This document shows, piece by piece, positions 10,991 through 23,545 of a DNA stretch of 64,000 nucleotides. The stretch spans positions 58,228,870-58,292,869 of the forward strand of contig CM049307.1 in the NCBI GenBank assembly GCA_026874595.1, read 5' to 3'. Origin of the DNA: Sipunculus nudus (Eukaryota; Annelida; Sipuncula; Golfingiida; Sipunculidae). Below the pieces are notes generated by a model. It was not told where the DNA came from. It did no database searches and saw only the letters and a program-made list of their open reading frames with translations. Each line of letters begins with the position of its first letter. The stretch's first letter is position 1. A program made the translations under genes and the position numbers.

Positions 10991-11829
10991 GATGGTATTG
11001 TTGTTTACTGGACTTTTGTTTGTTATAAAGGGTTCGAGGGGTTATCTTTACTTAATAGACGTCATATATCGGAACAGACCCCTTTAAATTTGTTTCTTAA
11101 TTATTACATTCACCCTCTACCGCATATTATAATACACCTCATTTAATACTCCTTTTAACTTTCCTTGCTACGCATAGTGTAAACCATTTTTTTCTGCATT
11201 TAAGAACTGCTTGAATTTTGTCGGTCAGCATTATATTGTATATGGTAATGTTATTCTGTCGAATTTTCTTATGGATTTTTGCACCAAAAAAAACTTTTTT
11301 TCCTAGGAACAAATACATAATCCTCAAATTGATATTTTTTTCTTGTAAAATCAATTTTTGTAACCAAAGGTTTTGTATATTACATATTAAATCAGATAAT
11401 TTGAATCAATTTACATAACTGAAAAAAAATTAGTGAAATTACACTTTTGAATAAATTATACAATAAATAAATCTACTGATTATTTGGCTTTTTATAGGTT
11501 AAGTATTTCGGGTACAAAATAATCAAATTTAAAAGAAGACACAAAGTAATATTATATACAATCACAATTTCGATTAATAAAATGGAGAAAGTTATGCAAA
11601 TTAGAAAAACTATTGAGATTATTTTTAATGGTTTTTATAAGAAAATCATAACATAAATAAAAATGCTTATTTTTCCATTTTTTAGCCGTAATATTTCCGG
11701 AGTAGCCAGGTCTAGTTTTCAACGACTGACTCGTTACTGATTCCCCTACTGAGAAATGGCCGATTAAGAAAAATCCGTTCTTTCTTATGGCGTTTCCGCA
11801 TTCATGGAAAGCAACGGTGGCCTTTAAAA

Positions 11830-11832
<3 letters not shown>
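10991..11832. other. AT-rich DNA, no feature recognised
   Basis: Very AT-rich; open frames are short and lysine/isoleucine-rich, as expected by chance. Confidence 0.5.

Positions 11833-11865
<33 letters not shown>
11833..11865. repeat. (CT)n microsatellite
   Basis: About 16 CT units in the loop of the long inverted repeat. Confidence 0.95.
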
Positions 11866-11867
<2 letters not shown>

Positions 11868-12034
11868 ATTAGAAAGCAGTCAAATGCCGCAAAGATAACT
11901 CCGACATCATTCTGCATAGCCAAATATAATTATATTGCCGGGATCGAGGTCCCACTTATATGGGCTACGTAAGCGAAAATATTATTCAAAGCTGAAAGAA
12001 ACAAGTCAAAGTTCAGCTCTGACCGACGGAACAA

Positions 12035-12592
12035 AGGTAGCTATGACAACATGACATTCGGGCCTTTTCAAAATAAACTGATAGGGGCCAGCGAGTCATG
12101 ATACAAGTCATAATAGTCATAAACACCCATTCCAAAGGTGGGATCAAAATATTTGCTGCGTGGTAGTATATGACATCAGAGGCATATATGATCGTGCTTT
12201 ATTTGCTAAATAATGAAGAAAAAATGTTGATATACACAATCCGTGGTGGTTACCCTGGCGGCGAGAAATTCAGTTTGAAGCAGTTCCGGCTACCGTAGCC
12301 TCCGCTGTCAAGCCGTCATGTCGGTCGGAGAGCCAAACATTCCGAGCCTCGTTATTAATAACTGCTTCACCGTTAAGGTATTATTTACAATATTTCCCAA
12401 CAGAATAACGTCACTTTTTGTCTTGTCTCGGGAAAATGACAGTCTTACAAACATATGAAAATGAAACAGTGCTGTTAGAAGTGGCGTTCACATCTACTCA
12501 TACTAAAACTGATTCGAACCATATAGCCTGTACTGCCACCTCAACGTCTTCCGTTCATTAAAATCGACATTTGGGTGGCAGGCTGATGCTGG
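12035..12592 (-). repeat. Long inverted repeat, right arm
   Basis: Reverse complement partner of 9268-9775. Reading this strand backwards recovers GCTATGACAACATGAC, GATAGGGGCCAGCGAGTC, AATATTTGCTG, CCTGGCGGCGAG, CTCGTTATTAATAACTGC and CAGAATAACGTCACTTTTTG in inverse order. Confidence 0.75.
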
Positions 12593-13039
12593 AACAAAGG
12601 CGACCACTAACATGCTTTCGGCTGGGATAAAGAGCTTTATCTCGCAACGGATAAAATCATTATATTTTGTAATCGTATGTACAGAAGTTCAAAAATATGT
12701 GTTCCTTTGTTCGGGGTTTAGCTAACATTCTCCAAAATTACTGTAAATCCAGAAACAACTTTTTAAGTAAATTACAAACAGACATTGCATTATACTTTCG
12801 ATGAAATGTTACACTGAGTCCTCTTATTCCTCTGTTACACTGGTCTGTTAATATTAACCCCATACCGATAAGTGATTCCTGTGAAATTGGTTACTTTCAT
12901 TTACATATGGAAACACGTGCATTATTAAGGTATTGACTAGAGAATGTGTGAATAGTTAACCATTGTTTTCCTCGTAGATGCAGTGGAGATTATATTAATG
13001 GCAAAATAGCAATGTCCGAACTAAATGTGTGTAACCGGC
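12593..13039. other. Unique DNA, no feature recognised
   Basis: No coding or repeat signal seen. Confidence 0.4.
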
Positions 13040-13345
13040 ATACGTGGTCTAGAAGAAGAACACAGGGCCCAAAGTCGGGAGCTCGGGAGTTCGAATCTCA
13101 GCCGAAGAGTTGAGATTACTAACGGTCGGTCCCCACCCAGGGTGAGCGCTTTGCAGGCGTAATGGGAGACTGAGCCCAAGAGTGTGTTTAACTCACAAAC
13201 GGGTGTGCTTTTCGGGGGTTCCTTGGTGTTCTCATCCTGCACTGGGGATAATTAGACAACCAGGATCCCCTGTTACGTAGTCCGAAAAGGGAATGGAATT
13301 CTGCAGATGTAGATAGTATTTGGTCAAGCAAACATTCAAACAATG
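13040..13345 (+). mobile_element. tRNA-derived SINE, copy 1 (5' part degraded)
   Basis: Contains a Pol III B box (GAGTTCGAATCTC) followed by a body shared with 18447-18815: 'TTTTCGGGGGTTC', then CTGGGGATAATTAGACAACCA, then AGTCCGAAA and GGAATTCTGCAGATGTA. The A box is poorly kept. No poly-A is seen; the end is not defined. Confidence 0.65.
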
Positions 13346-14089
13346 GAATCGGTCTTTCTACGAAACCATGCACCTGCAGGGAATCTACATTTAGCCCCTC
13401 GAACGTTAACATTCGATAGCTTATTTAATTCTTATTGACAAAATCATCAGAATCATATTCAGCATATATTCACTATTTTCTTTCAATCTACTAATGTACA
13501 AATCTGCTTTGCACGTCCATAGTACCATCCAAAGTTCCATCAGAATCCCAAAAGGCCAAACGAGAAAGAATAGTCTTGTATAACCATAAACTTTACTATC
13601 GTTGATATTAAATATACAAGCTGGTTTATAGAGGCATAATATAATCAAATTTGATAGCCCAGTTGATAATGTCATGGACTTAGGTTATCTGCTAAAACAT
13701 ACTTATTATTATTTCAGTGATATTGTCGAAAAAATTTAACTGAACAACACGCGATCTGTATATCCATTAGGTTTTAAACTATATTGTCAATGGTGTTTAC
13801 AGACGAAAAAAATATGGCCTCAGGCAACTTAATGTTTTATCCAGGCAGTCGATCGTCTAAAAAGATTAAGTATTTGTTGAGAAAATGCAGGTTTTATCAT
13901 TTTATACTGGGCATCAGCTAAACTTAACGACTCATTCACAGATACTTGTCATCGGCGCCTAATTCGTTTCACTCACTCCAGTACGCCAACAGGCCTATTG
14001 ACTGACGCCTCCGCACGGTTTGTTTGCACGATTTGGACGCAATGTTCACATATTAGTTATACCTCCAACAGATGGTTAGAGGCAGGGAT
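13346..14089. other. Unique DNA, no feature recognised
   Basis: Only short frames without domains. Confidence 0.4.
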
Positions 14090-14180
14090 GTCAATACAGG
14101 GGGGATGGGGGTATATATATACCCCCCACTTTCTTGCGAGGGAGGATGATCTATGTAATCATCCCCCCCCCCTGAAATTC
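14090..14180. repeat. G/C-run palindromic repeat, copy 2 (inverted)
   Basis: Reverse complement of the arrangement at 5787-5875: GGGGGTATATATATACCCCC next to ACTTTCTTGCGAGG and a poly-C run. Confidence 0.6.
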
Positions 14181-14304
14181 AGAAAATAATATTTATATAT
14201 TTGAAATGAAATTATATCATAATTAGAACTATGCACTTTAGTTAAATTTCTGAGTTAGATATGAGGAGGTGATAGAGCTAAACCGCACTGTATGTAAAAT
14301 ATAT

Positions 14305-14370
14305 ATAATGGACACACATAAACACGTATCCGCATCCGTTTCCGCATACGAATTCGCACCGCTGTGTACC
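14305..14370. repeat. Fragment of the GCGGTACGG-type MITE
   Basis: ATGGACACACATAAACACG, GTATCCGCATCCG and TTCGCACCGC closely match the right part of the element at 60640-60965 in the same orientation. The opposite end is absent. Confidence 0.5.
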
Positions 14371-15091
14371 TTGGTAAGGATCCTGGCGGAGGTTGTGGTC
14401 ATTGACCATTTTCTTGTTTAAAGATAATTTAATAAGGTAGTGTTTCGTGATCTTAAGTCTGTCAACTATGAAACCAGAATATTCAAGGTAATTTTGAATT
14501 TGGATGGTAACCAGTCATATATACTAACATGATCTATCTGAAACACTTAAAAGTTTGTACCTAAATGGTCTATGAAGAGTTTATATTCTCTCTTTTTATT
14601 GAGACTTAGGGACGCATCAGATTATTAACCCGGTGCAATTGGTATACATAATTGGGATTATTCAGAGGGCAACGATTTATATTATAAGACGAGGGACTAG
14701 CAAACAGGGACGTGGGTAGCAACGTCACCGAAAGATCGAAACTGGAATGTTTTCAGAAATGGAATAATGATCTGTTATTATGTAGATTTGTGAAAAAGAT
14801 TCTGTATATATACTAGAAAATTAGGAATGGGAGGATTCCACCTGAATGGTAATGCAACATTTCGCATCTTCATTGAATAAATGGACCCATGTCAGATACA
14901 TGCGGTTACTGACATTTACCATACGGAATCCCTTGTGTTTGTCTTTGTTAGTACAGTCGTCCCAAAGTCTGCAAATACAAATATTTTGCAGTAATTGCTG
15001 ATTCTATGCACCCATAAGCAGTAGACCCTGCGAGACATATTGTTTTGATAACCTTTAACATACATTTACGTCTATGTTTAATGGGCATTTA
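14371..15091. other. AT-rich DNA, no feature recognised
   Basis: No coding or repeat signal seen. Confidence 0.4.
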
Positions 15092-15377
15092 GGCCAAAAA
15101 AGGTATGGTTCTCAGACATTTTTTTCAGAAATCAGTGCGGGCTGGCGGTATTTTATTTTTTACGTTTTTTGTATGTTACGATATAAAAGTCATATGACCA
15201 GGGAGAAGCATTAAAATAACAATTTTGTTTTGCTAAACAGGTAAAGACACAACATAAATTGTATTATTTATCTTCTAAAAAGATAAATTCAAAATAAAAT
15301 TTTTTTGATGCGGGGGGGGGGTTAAAATTGCAGCGGGCGGTGCCTTTTATTTACCATTCCTTTTATTTATTTTTGCC
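15092..15377. mobile_element. MITE of the TAGGCC family, copy 2
   Basis: Starts TAGGCCAAAAAAGGTATGG and ends TTTTTGCCTTA, with the same core as copy 1 (GTCATATGACCAGGGAGAAG then TTGCTAAACAGGTAAA). The right terminus is mutated. Confidence 0.65.
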
Positions 15378-16239
15378 TTACTATTATATTGTCAACCGTT
15401 TTCCTTTGACCTAGCCGCCGATGGCGACGCAATAGGTTTCAGGTGTCTGTTGCGTCGCCGGCCCACTGAAGGTCACACTGGGATTATAGCACGATACTGG
15501 TAGCCAGCTTGGAATGTTTTTCGTTAGTTTTGGATCGCCATCTCAATTTGAAACCAGCAGAAGTTATGCCGATCACTATGAACCAGGAGCTGCCTCCTAC
15601 TGTCCTACAATTCCTCTGTTAAGTAAATGTTAAACAGTTATGTTCAACCAGAAGATCTATGTTATATATATATTCGGATGGTGTGGACTGCGACTACGTC
15701 ATTGGTATCCTCTTAAAGTGTTGGGTCCCGATCTGGTGCCCCCATCCGACGTATTGCTATAACCGGCCTGGGCAGAGCACATGTATGACTAACCTGATGT
15801 CACAGTACAGCCCTATATAGAATGGAAAAATGATACCAACAGAAGCTGCGAGCTCATTTCAGTTTTATAAATAAACATGGTTGTCTTCCTTTGATATGTG
15901 GGAAAGCACACTCTGAAACAGTTTACATTTGCCTCCGCCTGATGGGCATGTGTTTTCTCCGTTTGTGTGTGTGTTTGTGTGTGATTGCCCACAATATAAC
16001 CTATGTAACCATGAACGCAGTCTGATGAAGTTTTTAAGGCATTTCAAGAATGGGTCAATGACAAATCTATTACATTTTGGTGTAGCTCCGGCTCATGATC
16101 CGGATTGAGGAACGTCTTCAAAGAATATTCACAAATGTGCAGCCACTCATGCATGAATGAACCTGGGAATGCGGACATGATAAGTGAATATAAATACTTG
16201 TCTGGAGCATAAAAAAAATAGCGACCCCCCAACCCCACC

Positions 16240-16245
<6 letters not shown>
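15378..16245. other. Unique DNA, no feature recognised
   Basis: A short GT tract lies near 15965-15982. No gene signal. Confidence 0.4.

Positions 16246-16281
<36 letters not shown>
16246..16281. repeat. (CA)n microsatellite
   Basis: About 17 CA units, preceded by CCCA repeats. Confidence 0.95.
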
Positions 16282-16283
<2 letters not shown>

Positions 16284-17190
16284 GCGTGGGGCTTGCATTC
16301 TTTCGAATGCACATATCTAGTTTATCATAATATTATAATAAGTCTAAATGCACTGGTTCAACAAAGCACTGTCTTTTCCTTCGATTAGTCAGTCTGTTTG
16401 TTAACCATTCACAAGCACACAAGTATTGAAACAGAAATTTGAAAAATATGCTAATGAATGAATAAAAATTATCTTAATAACATATATGATTAGTTTTTCC
16501 CTCAGGACGCAATCTCGTCTTCTGCATTCCTATTTTAGTACAGCAAACATGATCACAAATAAACTATTAAACCGCACTTGAAGCAATCATCAATTAAAAA
16601 AATATCTCCACTCTCACTATCTTACTTTCAGTGAAAATCCAAAGATGACAAGTCATATCAACTGATTGGAATGAAAGATGATGTAAACATGTCTAAAACA
16701 TCAATATTGTAACAGGACCCGACAAAATGGAAATAGATAAGACCAGAGACCGTACTTGCTAGGCAGTTGAGACGAAAGGCGAACCGATTGCGGAGCTTAG
16801 ACAAGTGTAAATATTTCAAAATATCCCCGGGTAACTTCATAAAATTTGGTCGGGGGTGCGGGTTAGGTGGAAAGGTTATGATGAAATAAATTGTTGATTA
16901 TCCTCGTGGAAATGTTGAAACTGTTTTCTTTCTACTTTCCATGATTTAGTGTACTCTCCGTCCCTTAAAATGTTTAATTTTGTTTATTGATATAGTTAAA
17001 ACAACGACACCGACCACTGCCACTTGTTGTGTAATTGTAATATTATAATCTTAATAATAATATTAATGTCACATTTTTAACTAAAAATTCTGTTTATTAA
17101 AACTGTTTTTTTAAATTGAAATTGAAAAAAAAATACTTCTAATTTTATATTTCTATTGGAAATTCAGTTTTCTGCTGTATTCGTCCACCC
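16282..17190. other. AT-rich DNA, no feature recognised
   Basis: No coding or repeat signal seen. Confidence 0.4.
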
Positions 17191-17215
17191 TGTATACACA
17201 CACAGACACACACAG

Positions 17216-17248
<33 letters not shown>

Positions 17249-17252
17249 CACT
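17191..17252. repeat. CA/GACA and (TA)n compound microsatellite
   Basis: CA units interrupted by GACA, then a run of TA. Confidence 0.9.
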
Positions 17253-17354
17253 ACAATTGTAATTTTTTTTTTAAATCAGCTTTCAGTCTTCAATGAATTC
17301 ATCTTTCCTTTAATCTATACTGAGTTGTAAGCATAACGAGTACTGACATTATAG

Positions 17355-17735
17355 AGCGCCTGTTGTGGCCTAGGGGTAGAGCACAGGATACTAAACCAGG
17401 GGTTTGCAAGTTCAAATCTCAGTCGAGGAACAGTGAGATTTTTCACGACCTCCCCCATCCAAGCTTTGCGCTCTGCGGGCTTACGGACTGATGAATCTTT
17501 TGGAGATTTCCTTGTGTTGTGGCCAAGCAATCGGAATGATTACACACACCCAGGACCCGCAGGTGCGGTATACACCGAGGCTGATTGTCACCAGGATATA
17601 AAATGTCAGGAAGCGAATGCTATCATCTTGTCACTCAGTCCTAAAACGACATGGGGTTCTGCCGATTTACATAGTTTAGGTTAAGATAGTATTTAAAAAT
17701 GGAGGCGAATGCCTCCATAAAAAATCCAAATAAAA
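17355..17735 (+). mobile_element. tRNA-derived SINE, copy 2 (near full length)
   Basis: The A box (GTGGCCTAGGGGTAGAGC) and B box (AAGTTCAAATCTC) are spaced as in a tRNA. They are followed by a body with AGATTTCCTTGTGTTGTGG and AGTCCTAAA, then GGGGTTCTGCCGAT, and a GGAGGCGAATGCCTCC hairpin just before an A-rich end. The head places its promoter inside the transcript, as in Pol III SINEs. Confidence 0.7.
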
Positions 17736-18446
17736 AGTAATTACATTATGGATGGACCAGAGGGACGGGGTTGTCATATCATTGCCGGGGTAATCTGCAA
17801 TCATCTACCGGGGTTAACTTACAACGGGGGCGGATTGAGGTCGTTACACCAGGGGGAGCATCAATTGAAATCTTTGTTTACAGTAGCATGACCATATCTG
17901 CTCCGATCAGCGTGGCTCGGCTGTTTGATAAATGACACGTCGTATATGATGATACGTAATAACTAACAGTGTACCGGAAACCGACCGGAAGAAAAGGTTC
18001 TTACAGTTCCTCGGTCACTGGGCCGGACTAGTGGCACCGGGGACGACGGGTCCAGCCCCATCTATCATCGTATATAACTTTATAGATATAAATGAATCAT
18101 TATTTATGTTAATTGTGGCTTATTTTATAGCATTCTAGTATGGCTTTCAATGTGTCTCTTTCATAAAAAATGTCTATTATATGATCTCCTAATTAAATTC
18201 AAGAAAACCAGTTCGGACGTACCTTTCAATTAGTAAACAAGTTAACATTTATAAACCTCCATTAAATGTTACTGAGTATAGGAAAAGAAACATACCATGC
18301 AGCACGACGCCAGCTTGCAAGGAATAAGTATGAAATTAATTTATTCATTACAAGGTTGAACATGCACTGAGGATTCAGAGTTATACACCAACTCTCTTGA
18401 AGGAAGCACATGCAGACTGTGATTAATGTGACTGCTTAAACCGCCT
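17736..18446. other. Unique DNA, no feature recognised
   Basis: A moderately GC-rich stretch near 17750-18060 without a usable frame. Confidence 0.4.
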
Positions 18447-18815
18447 TCAGTGGGTCAAGCGGTAGAGAACCGGATTCAAAGTCGGGAGTTCGAATCTCAG
18501 CCGCGGAGATGAGATTTTCCACTTTTTTTCATGGGAAGGCCGTGCCGAACGACCGTGTTTCACACACGAAAGAGTGCACCTTTCGGGGGTTCTTCGGTGG
18601 TATGACCCAGCAATGGGGACGATTGAACACCAAGGGCCCGCTGGTGCAGAAGTCACTGGGTCTGGTTAAAATCAGAATATAAAATGAGAGGAAGCGTGTG
18701 ATACTGCCCGTGACGCAGTCCGAAACCGGATTGGAATTCTGCAGATGTACTTATACTCAGAGTTAAGCTAGCATTAGAAAATGATGGCTGTTGCCTCCAA
18801 CAAAATATTAAAAAA
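18447..18815 (+). mobile_element. tRNA-derived SINE, copy 3 (near full length)
   Basis: The A box region (CAGTGGGTCAAGCGGTAGAG) and B box (GAGTTCGAATCTC) are well kept. The body has CCTTTCGGGGGTTCTTCGG, AGTCCGAAACCGGATTGG and AATTCTGCAGATGTAC, and it ends GGCTGTTGCCTCC before an A-rich tail. It is the best copy of the family in the window. Confidence 0.75.
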
Positions 18816-19730
18816 AACTTAATTGCTTTACCAAATTAGTATCAATTTTATTGGTGTATTTATTGGCATATTGGAAAAATCTGCGCTTATGTTGCTAAAC
18901 ACTGCTAAAAGTGTTAAGGTACATGTATTTGTATATAGTGTTTTTAAGGTCTGCTTCCAGTGTTCGTCGATTCAGTTCACATTTATGATCACTGGTTGTG
19001 TTCGTGTAGGTGTAACAAAATTAAAGTAAAAAATAAGGCCGAGCTAGTCCAGGCAAGAACAACTGCAGCTAGAACCTTAGTAAAAACAACAAGTTACATC
19101 ATCTGTATGTGTATATGGTTGGAGGAAGAGAGTGAGTGTGAAGATTGGAAGTCTAAATCTGTGCCTACCAGAGACACCATAAATCCAACCTGGCGTGAAT
19201 ATTGCTCAGTGCGGTTTATATTTTGTGTCGTAGCATGCTTAATCGTTTACAGGAAGACTTCTATTTCATGTGTGAGGCAGGTGCATTTGTTATGGACATA
19301 CGATCTCCGTGCATCTGAAACCCTAAGAAATATATATTCCGTGGCATGCTTCAGATTTGTGGGGTTAAAATTGCGTGATATTTCTTTCTAAGATGTTTCG
19401 CTTGGGTTTCTTATAATCGATCATACCATAAACCTCTACTGAAATTACTGGATAATAAAAAAAATTATATTATCATAACCTGATACTTATACTCTTTTAC
19501 TAATCTAGTTGCAGAATGGTGTCTGTCCACCAAAATAAAATTACTCATGCTGGGCAAATAATTAATCCGTACTTTAATACCACGCGCAGGAAAGGTGATG
19601 ATGATTGAACTTTTTTCGTAAAACACACCGGTTATCCTTGACCATAGTTAGCCTACGAAAAGTAAGCTTTCTAGTCCAGCTTACAAGCACTCCATATACT
19701 GTGATGACGTGCCTGGTAGGACATCGTTTT
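18816..19730. other. Unique DNA with a chance open frame
   Basis: A 143-codon frame at 18960-19391 has no recognisable domain, no clean start context and no splice signals; it is not called as a gene. Confidence 0.4.
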
Positions 19731-19765
19731 AAAGGTGCCCATTCACCTACCTTTTGAAAAAGAAT
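19731..19765 (+). repeat. AAAGGTGCCCATTCACC repeat, copy 1
   Basis: The sequence AAAGGTGCCCATTCACCTAC followed by CTTTTGAAAAAGAAT recurs at 46545-46582. It is probably one terminus of a dispersed element. Confidence 0.6.
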
Positions 19766-19856
19766 TTGTGTGATTTTTTTTATTATTCTGTGTATATATT
19801 GATGATCTAAGGGTAATTATGGTTGTGAAGAGTTAGTTCATATATGGCTTTCGTGA

Positions 19857-20135
19857 ATGATGAATGAACTTGTTTATCAACGCAATGTTTGTAAACACGC
19901 CAATGTTTATCAACAACAAGTTTGTAAACACACCAATGTTGACAAACAGGATAAACTTGTATTCTAAGGTAGTAGGTTGCATATATGCGGGGGTAGAAAG
20001 GTCACTTGTTGCAAAACGCCATTTGCAAAGCTTTGGCTTATCTGACTTGCTGCATGATGCCCTTGGTAAATTTGTTTTGATTTTTTTGGCGGGTCCCAAG
20101 ATAGTATAAACAAAAAAAAATCAAAACAAATGTTG
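19857..20135 (+). repeat. CTTGTTTATCAAC dispersed repeat, copy 2, with terminal hairpin
   Basis: Matches 10731-10990. Two internal tandem units of TGTTTATCAAC/TTTGTAAACAC are present near 19870-19950. It ends in a strong hairpin: TTTGTTTTGATTTTTTTG (20071-20088) pairs with CAAAAAAAAATCAAAACAAA (20111-20130). Confidence 0.65.
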
Positions 20136-23094
20136 TCAAAGGAGGGACAGTCAGTAATATCAGACAGAGCACCTATAGAATGCATGGAGTCTTTTCCGTT
20201 TATTTATACACAAGGGGTTAATTAGTGTGTTTAGGCCATTGGTAATGAATAAAATCACCTCTGAGCTGGGTGGTCTTTTTCATCAAGCTCTTGTTTGCGA
20301 CATTTACCTTTCGCGAGTATCGACAAATTGAAACCCTCGAACGCCTCGCGAATATGAAGGTAATCACAGTATACACCAGAAAGAAAATATTTTGAACTCC
20401 ATAATATGGCAAACTTGTAGTGTTGAATACAGATACGGCTGAAGGGCTAGGTAAATATTTCGAGGTCCCGCAGTTATATTAAGGAAGACAGTTTATAGCC
20501 CATGTAGCTTTGCCGGTATTACTTTCGCCAACTGTGGACAGCTCCTGGTTTTGACGGGTCCTTTTATATGCAAAATCTCCTCATCCACTATCGCCTGCGA
20601 TGTTTCATGTTCAGAATGACAATATTAAATGTATTGTCTATCTTGATGGGTGATAACCAAGATTTATTTGAGGCGATGGTTTCATTCAATACCATATTTC
20701 TAGTCACCTGATGTCCAATTAATCAAAACCCTATAAATCTCCCATTGCTACAAGAATGCAGTAATTAGGTATCTTTTAATATTAATTGGGGTATTCACTA
20801 TTGGTTTGAGAAGTAAAGGTGCTGATCCACGCTTAGCAATACATATTTATGTGAAGTGAATTGTGAAAGTAATATCACAATGGCTCATGTTAGGTGGGGA
20901 TAGAAAAAGTGTAAATGAAATACCCGTCAAAACGGATAAACTGTTAAGTCGATACGTTAGCCGTACAGATGACTAATATTCTTTTTTAAAAAACGTGTAA
21001 TTTTGATTATTTGTAAGAAAATGCATTGTTTTCAGTAATTCCAAATTTAGATTAATATATAAATTTATCAATTTATTGAGGAAAAGCATTTTTATACTAT
21101 GATTGAAGTGATTGAAGAACTTCCCTTATTACCTTAAACCAACAGTACATTTTTTACATACCAGGCCGCATAAATAAGAAAATACATCGCATCTGAGGTT
21201 ATTTTAAATCGGTTATATAACGCATTGGTTTTCATCAACACGGCAAATTTGCAGAATATTCCGACTTGCTTTGGTAGTCAAGACATCAGAATAGAATATC
21301 TAATTTTAATTGCATTATTTAACTCATAAAGTCTTCCTCGCCTTTTGATTTCCTTTTTAGCTTTGTGGCAGTCCTATTTTTGAGGTGACACAAAGAAACA
21401 GGGAATAAGATTTATTTATTCATTAGAGTGTTTATTTGTGTATATTTAAAGTCCCTGTCCTCCGGGAACGATGTTTGATAATCGTAACTCCAATACAGCC
21501 TCAGAAGGAAAGACTTCTGTACAGCTTTTAATATGACATCCTACGGCGGCGTCGAGATCATGTGATCAATAATTCGTTCCTTGGAGGTTTCAGTTGAGGG
21601 TCTTTAATGTTATTTTACGTCCTCACTTTCACGGAACACTTTGACAAATATAGCGGTGTACCTTCTGACCTTGTGTGTGTTTTCTCATTTTCTTCGGGCA
21701 GTTTCTATGACCTTCATTGTTGGTTTTTGAGAACTGGTCAATAGCCTGAAACTGTCATAAATGATATGGATTAAATGTCATAAAAACCCTTTGAGTACAA
21801 CATGAATGGCAATAATATGTCCGTAATGTCTGACAAAATCTTTTAGCTTGCAATTCCACGTAAATCTGACTGAAATTGACCATTCATAAAACAAATGCAT
21901 AAAGTTAGGTTAAGGTTATATATAAGCGCAGCATTTTAATAACTAAGCCCCCCTTCCCCTCCACAGCAGCCAATAAGTGGCCGAAACAGTCCAGTTCTTC
22001 CTTGTAGTGTTCAAAAGGTAATTGATGATAGAGTCACGGTACGTCTTTCAACTTGAAATGTTAAACATATGGTGATATATGTTTGTCATATAATATAAAA
22101 AATGTTCTGGTATTGCAAAGCGCTGATATGCGTGAAACAGCTTTCTTTGTGGTCTTGTAGAGCAAGGTCTCGTGCGACGGAGGTTAGTGATGACCTTTCT
22201 CATATAGGAAGACGAGGCACAAGGGTCTTTCTAAAACATTATTCGGGTCTTTATTCATGTATTATAATATATTTCAAAATGATAGCTCATTCATCGATCG
22301 CTTTATTTCAAAGACGTTCAATTTATTACCAATGATTCTATATACAGATATAAGATATCAGTACAATATAGAAGTAGATGTTAAACATGACTGACATAAA
22401 GTGCAATAATGATCGAACAATCAAAGATATTTGACGATTTTATGGGCTATCAGAAAAAGCTATGTATAACATGTCAAAATAGTATCTATTATGAGAACGT
22501 ACCCCAAAATAGATATTAAATGTAAATTGTATGAGGGATATAAAAGCTTTAAAAACGTAAAGAAATTTACTTTTCCGGGAGTGTGCATTTTAATATTCTG
22601 CGGAACGACATTCTTTCCTTCATGTATTGGTATGGAGAACAATTTGCTCACTTTTTCTCCCATTACGATCGCGGTTGATGCTTAAGAACGAGGGACTTAG
22701 ATGGTAGCAATGGCAGACAACCCAAAACTGAACCAATGACACTAACATACTTTTATAATAGGTACAAGTCTCTTGTTTTTTTGGACCTGATCGAACCACA
22801 AACACGCCTGGGGGCAAATGTTAACAAAATAATCCGGTACCGCTATTTTTATCTGTAGCTCCGGCGGGAATCACATTAGCTTCCCGCTCAATTAAGGTCC
22901 CGTGGGTTCCTAAATGTCGACGGGATGTTAGACATCTTGAACCGCGTATAACTTCTAGCGAATTTCGCGATGCTCTTGACTTGTGTTTTTACGTCATGAA
23001 AATGAGAGCATTAATATCTTACCATACGTACACCTTGTTCATACAGACTTAATTATCCGGATATACTAAACGGGGTTTTTACGTCTATTTGTTT
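20136..23094. other. AT-rich DNA, no feature recognised
   Basis: About 3 kb without a repeat pair or a credible exon found by eye on either strand. Confidence 0.45.
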
Positions 23095-23112
23095 GGGGGG
23101 GGGGGGGGGGGG
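23095..23112. repeat. Poly-G run
   Basis: 18 consecutive G; its length is likely polymorphic or uncertain in assembly. Confidence 0.9.
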
Positions 23113-23518
23113 AGGGGTGTATGGATGAAGTAAGGAACGTTGTGCGTGTAATGATAAGAGATTTCATTTACGTTAACCGAAGAGAAGTACTGTGCACTGG
23201 TTGGTGTGTAAATAGTCAATATCAGATCTAGAGGGATGCCGATGTCCAGATATTGGTTAATAATAATGTATGAATTGCAATATTGAAAACATCTGGATGT
23301 TGTGGGGTAAGCTTAAAAAATATATAGCATAGGTAGAGGGAAGGAAAATCATCCTTTGTGTTTTTTTATAGATTTACGTAAACACGCGGCCGTTATTATA
23401 GTCATTCCGATCTTTGCCGAAACCATGCACGTAATTTAGAAACTACAGTCAAAAATCACTCCCAATGATGTGTCCTTTAAAATGATTTATTTTCATTCGG
23501 TGAGTTAACTGTGGGAAC

Positions 23519-23545
23519 CAGTGGCGGATCTAGATGTCCCCTGCT
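23519..23545 (+). mobile_element. Possible hAT-type terminus
   Basis: CAGTGGCGGATCTAGATG resembles the common CAGTGGCGGATC start of animal hAT elements. A matching right end was not found; ATCCGTGGTG near 24115 is only a weak partner. Confidence 0.3.

Noticed and set aside
18960-19391. 143-codon open frame
   Set aside because: No domain, poor start context, no flanking splice signals and composition like the surrounding DNA.
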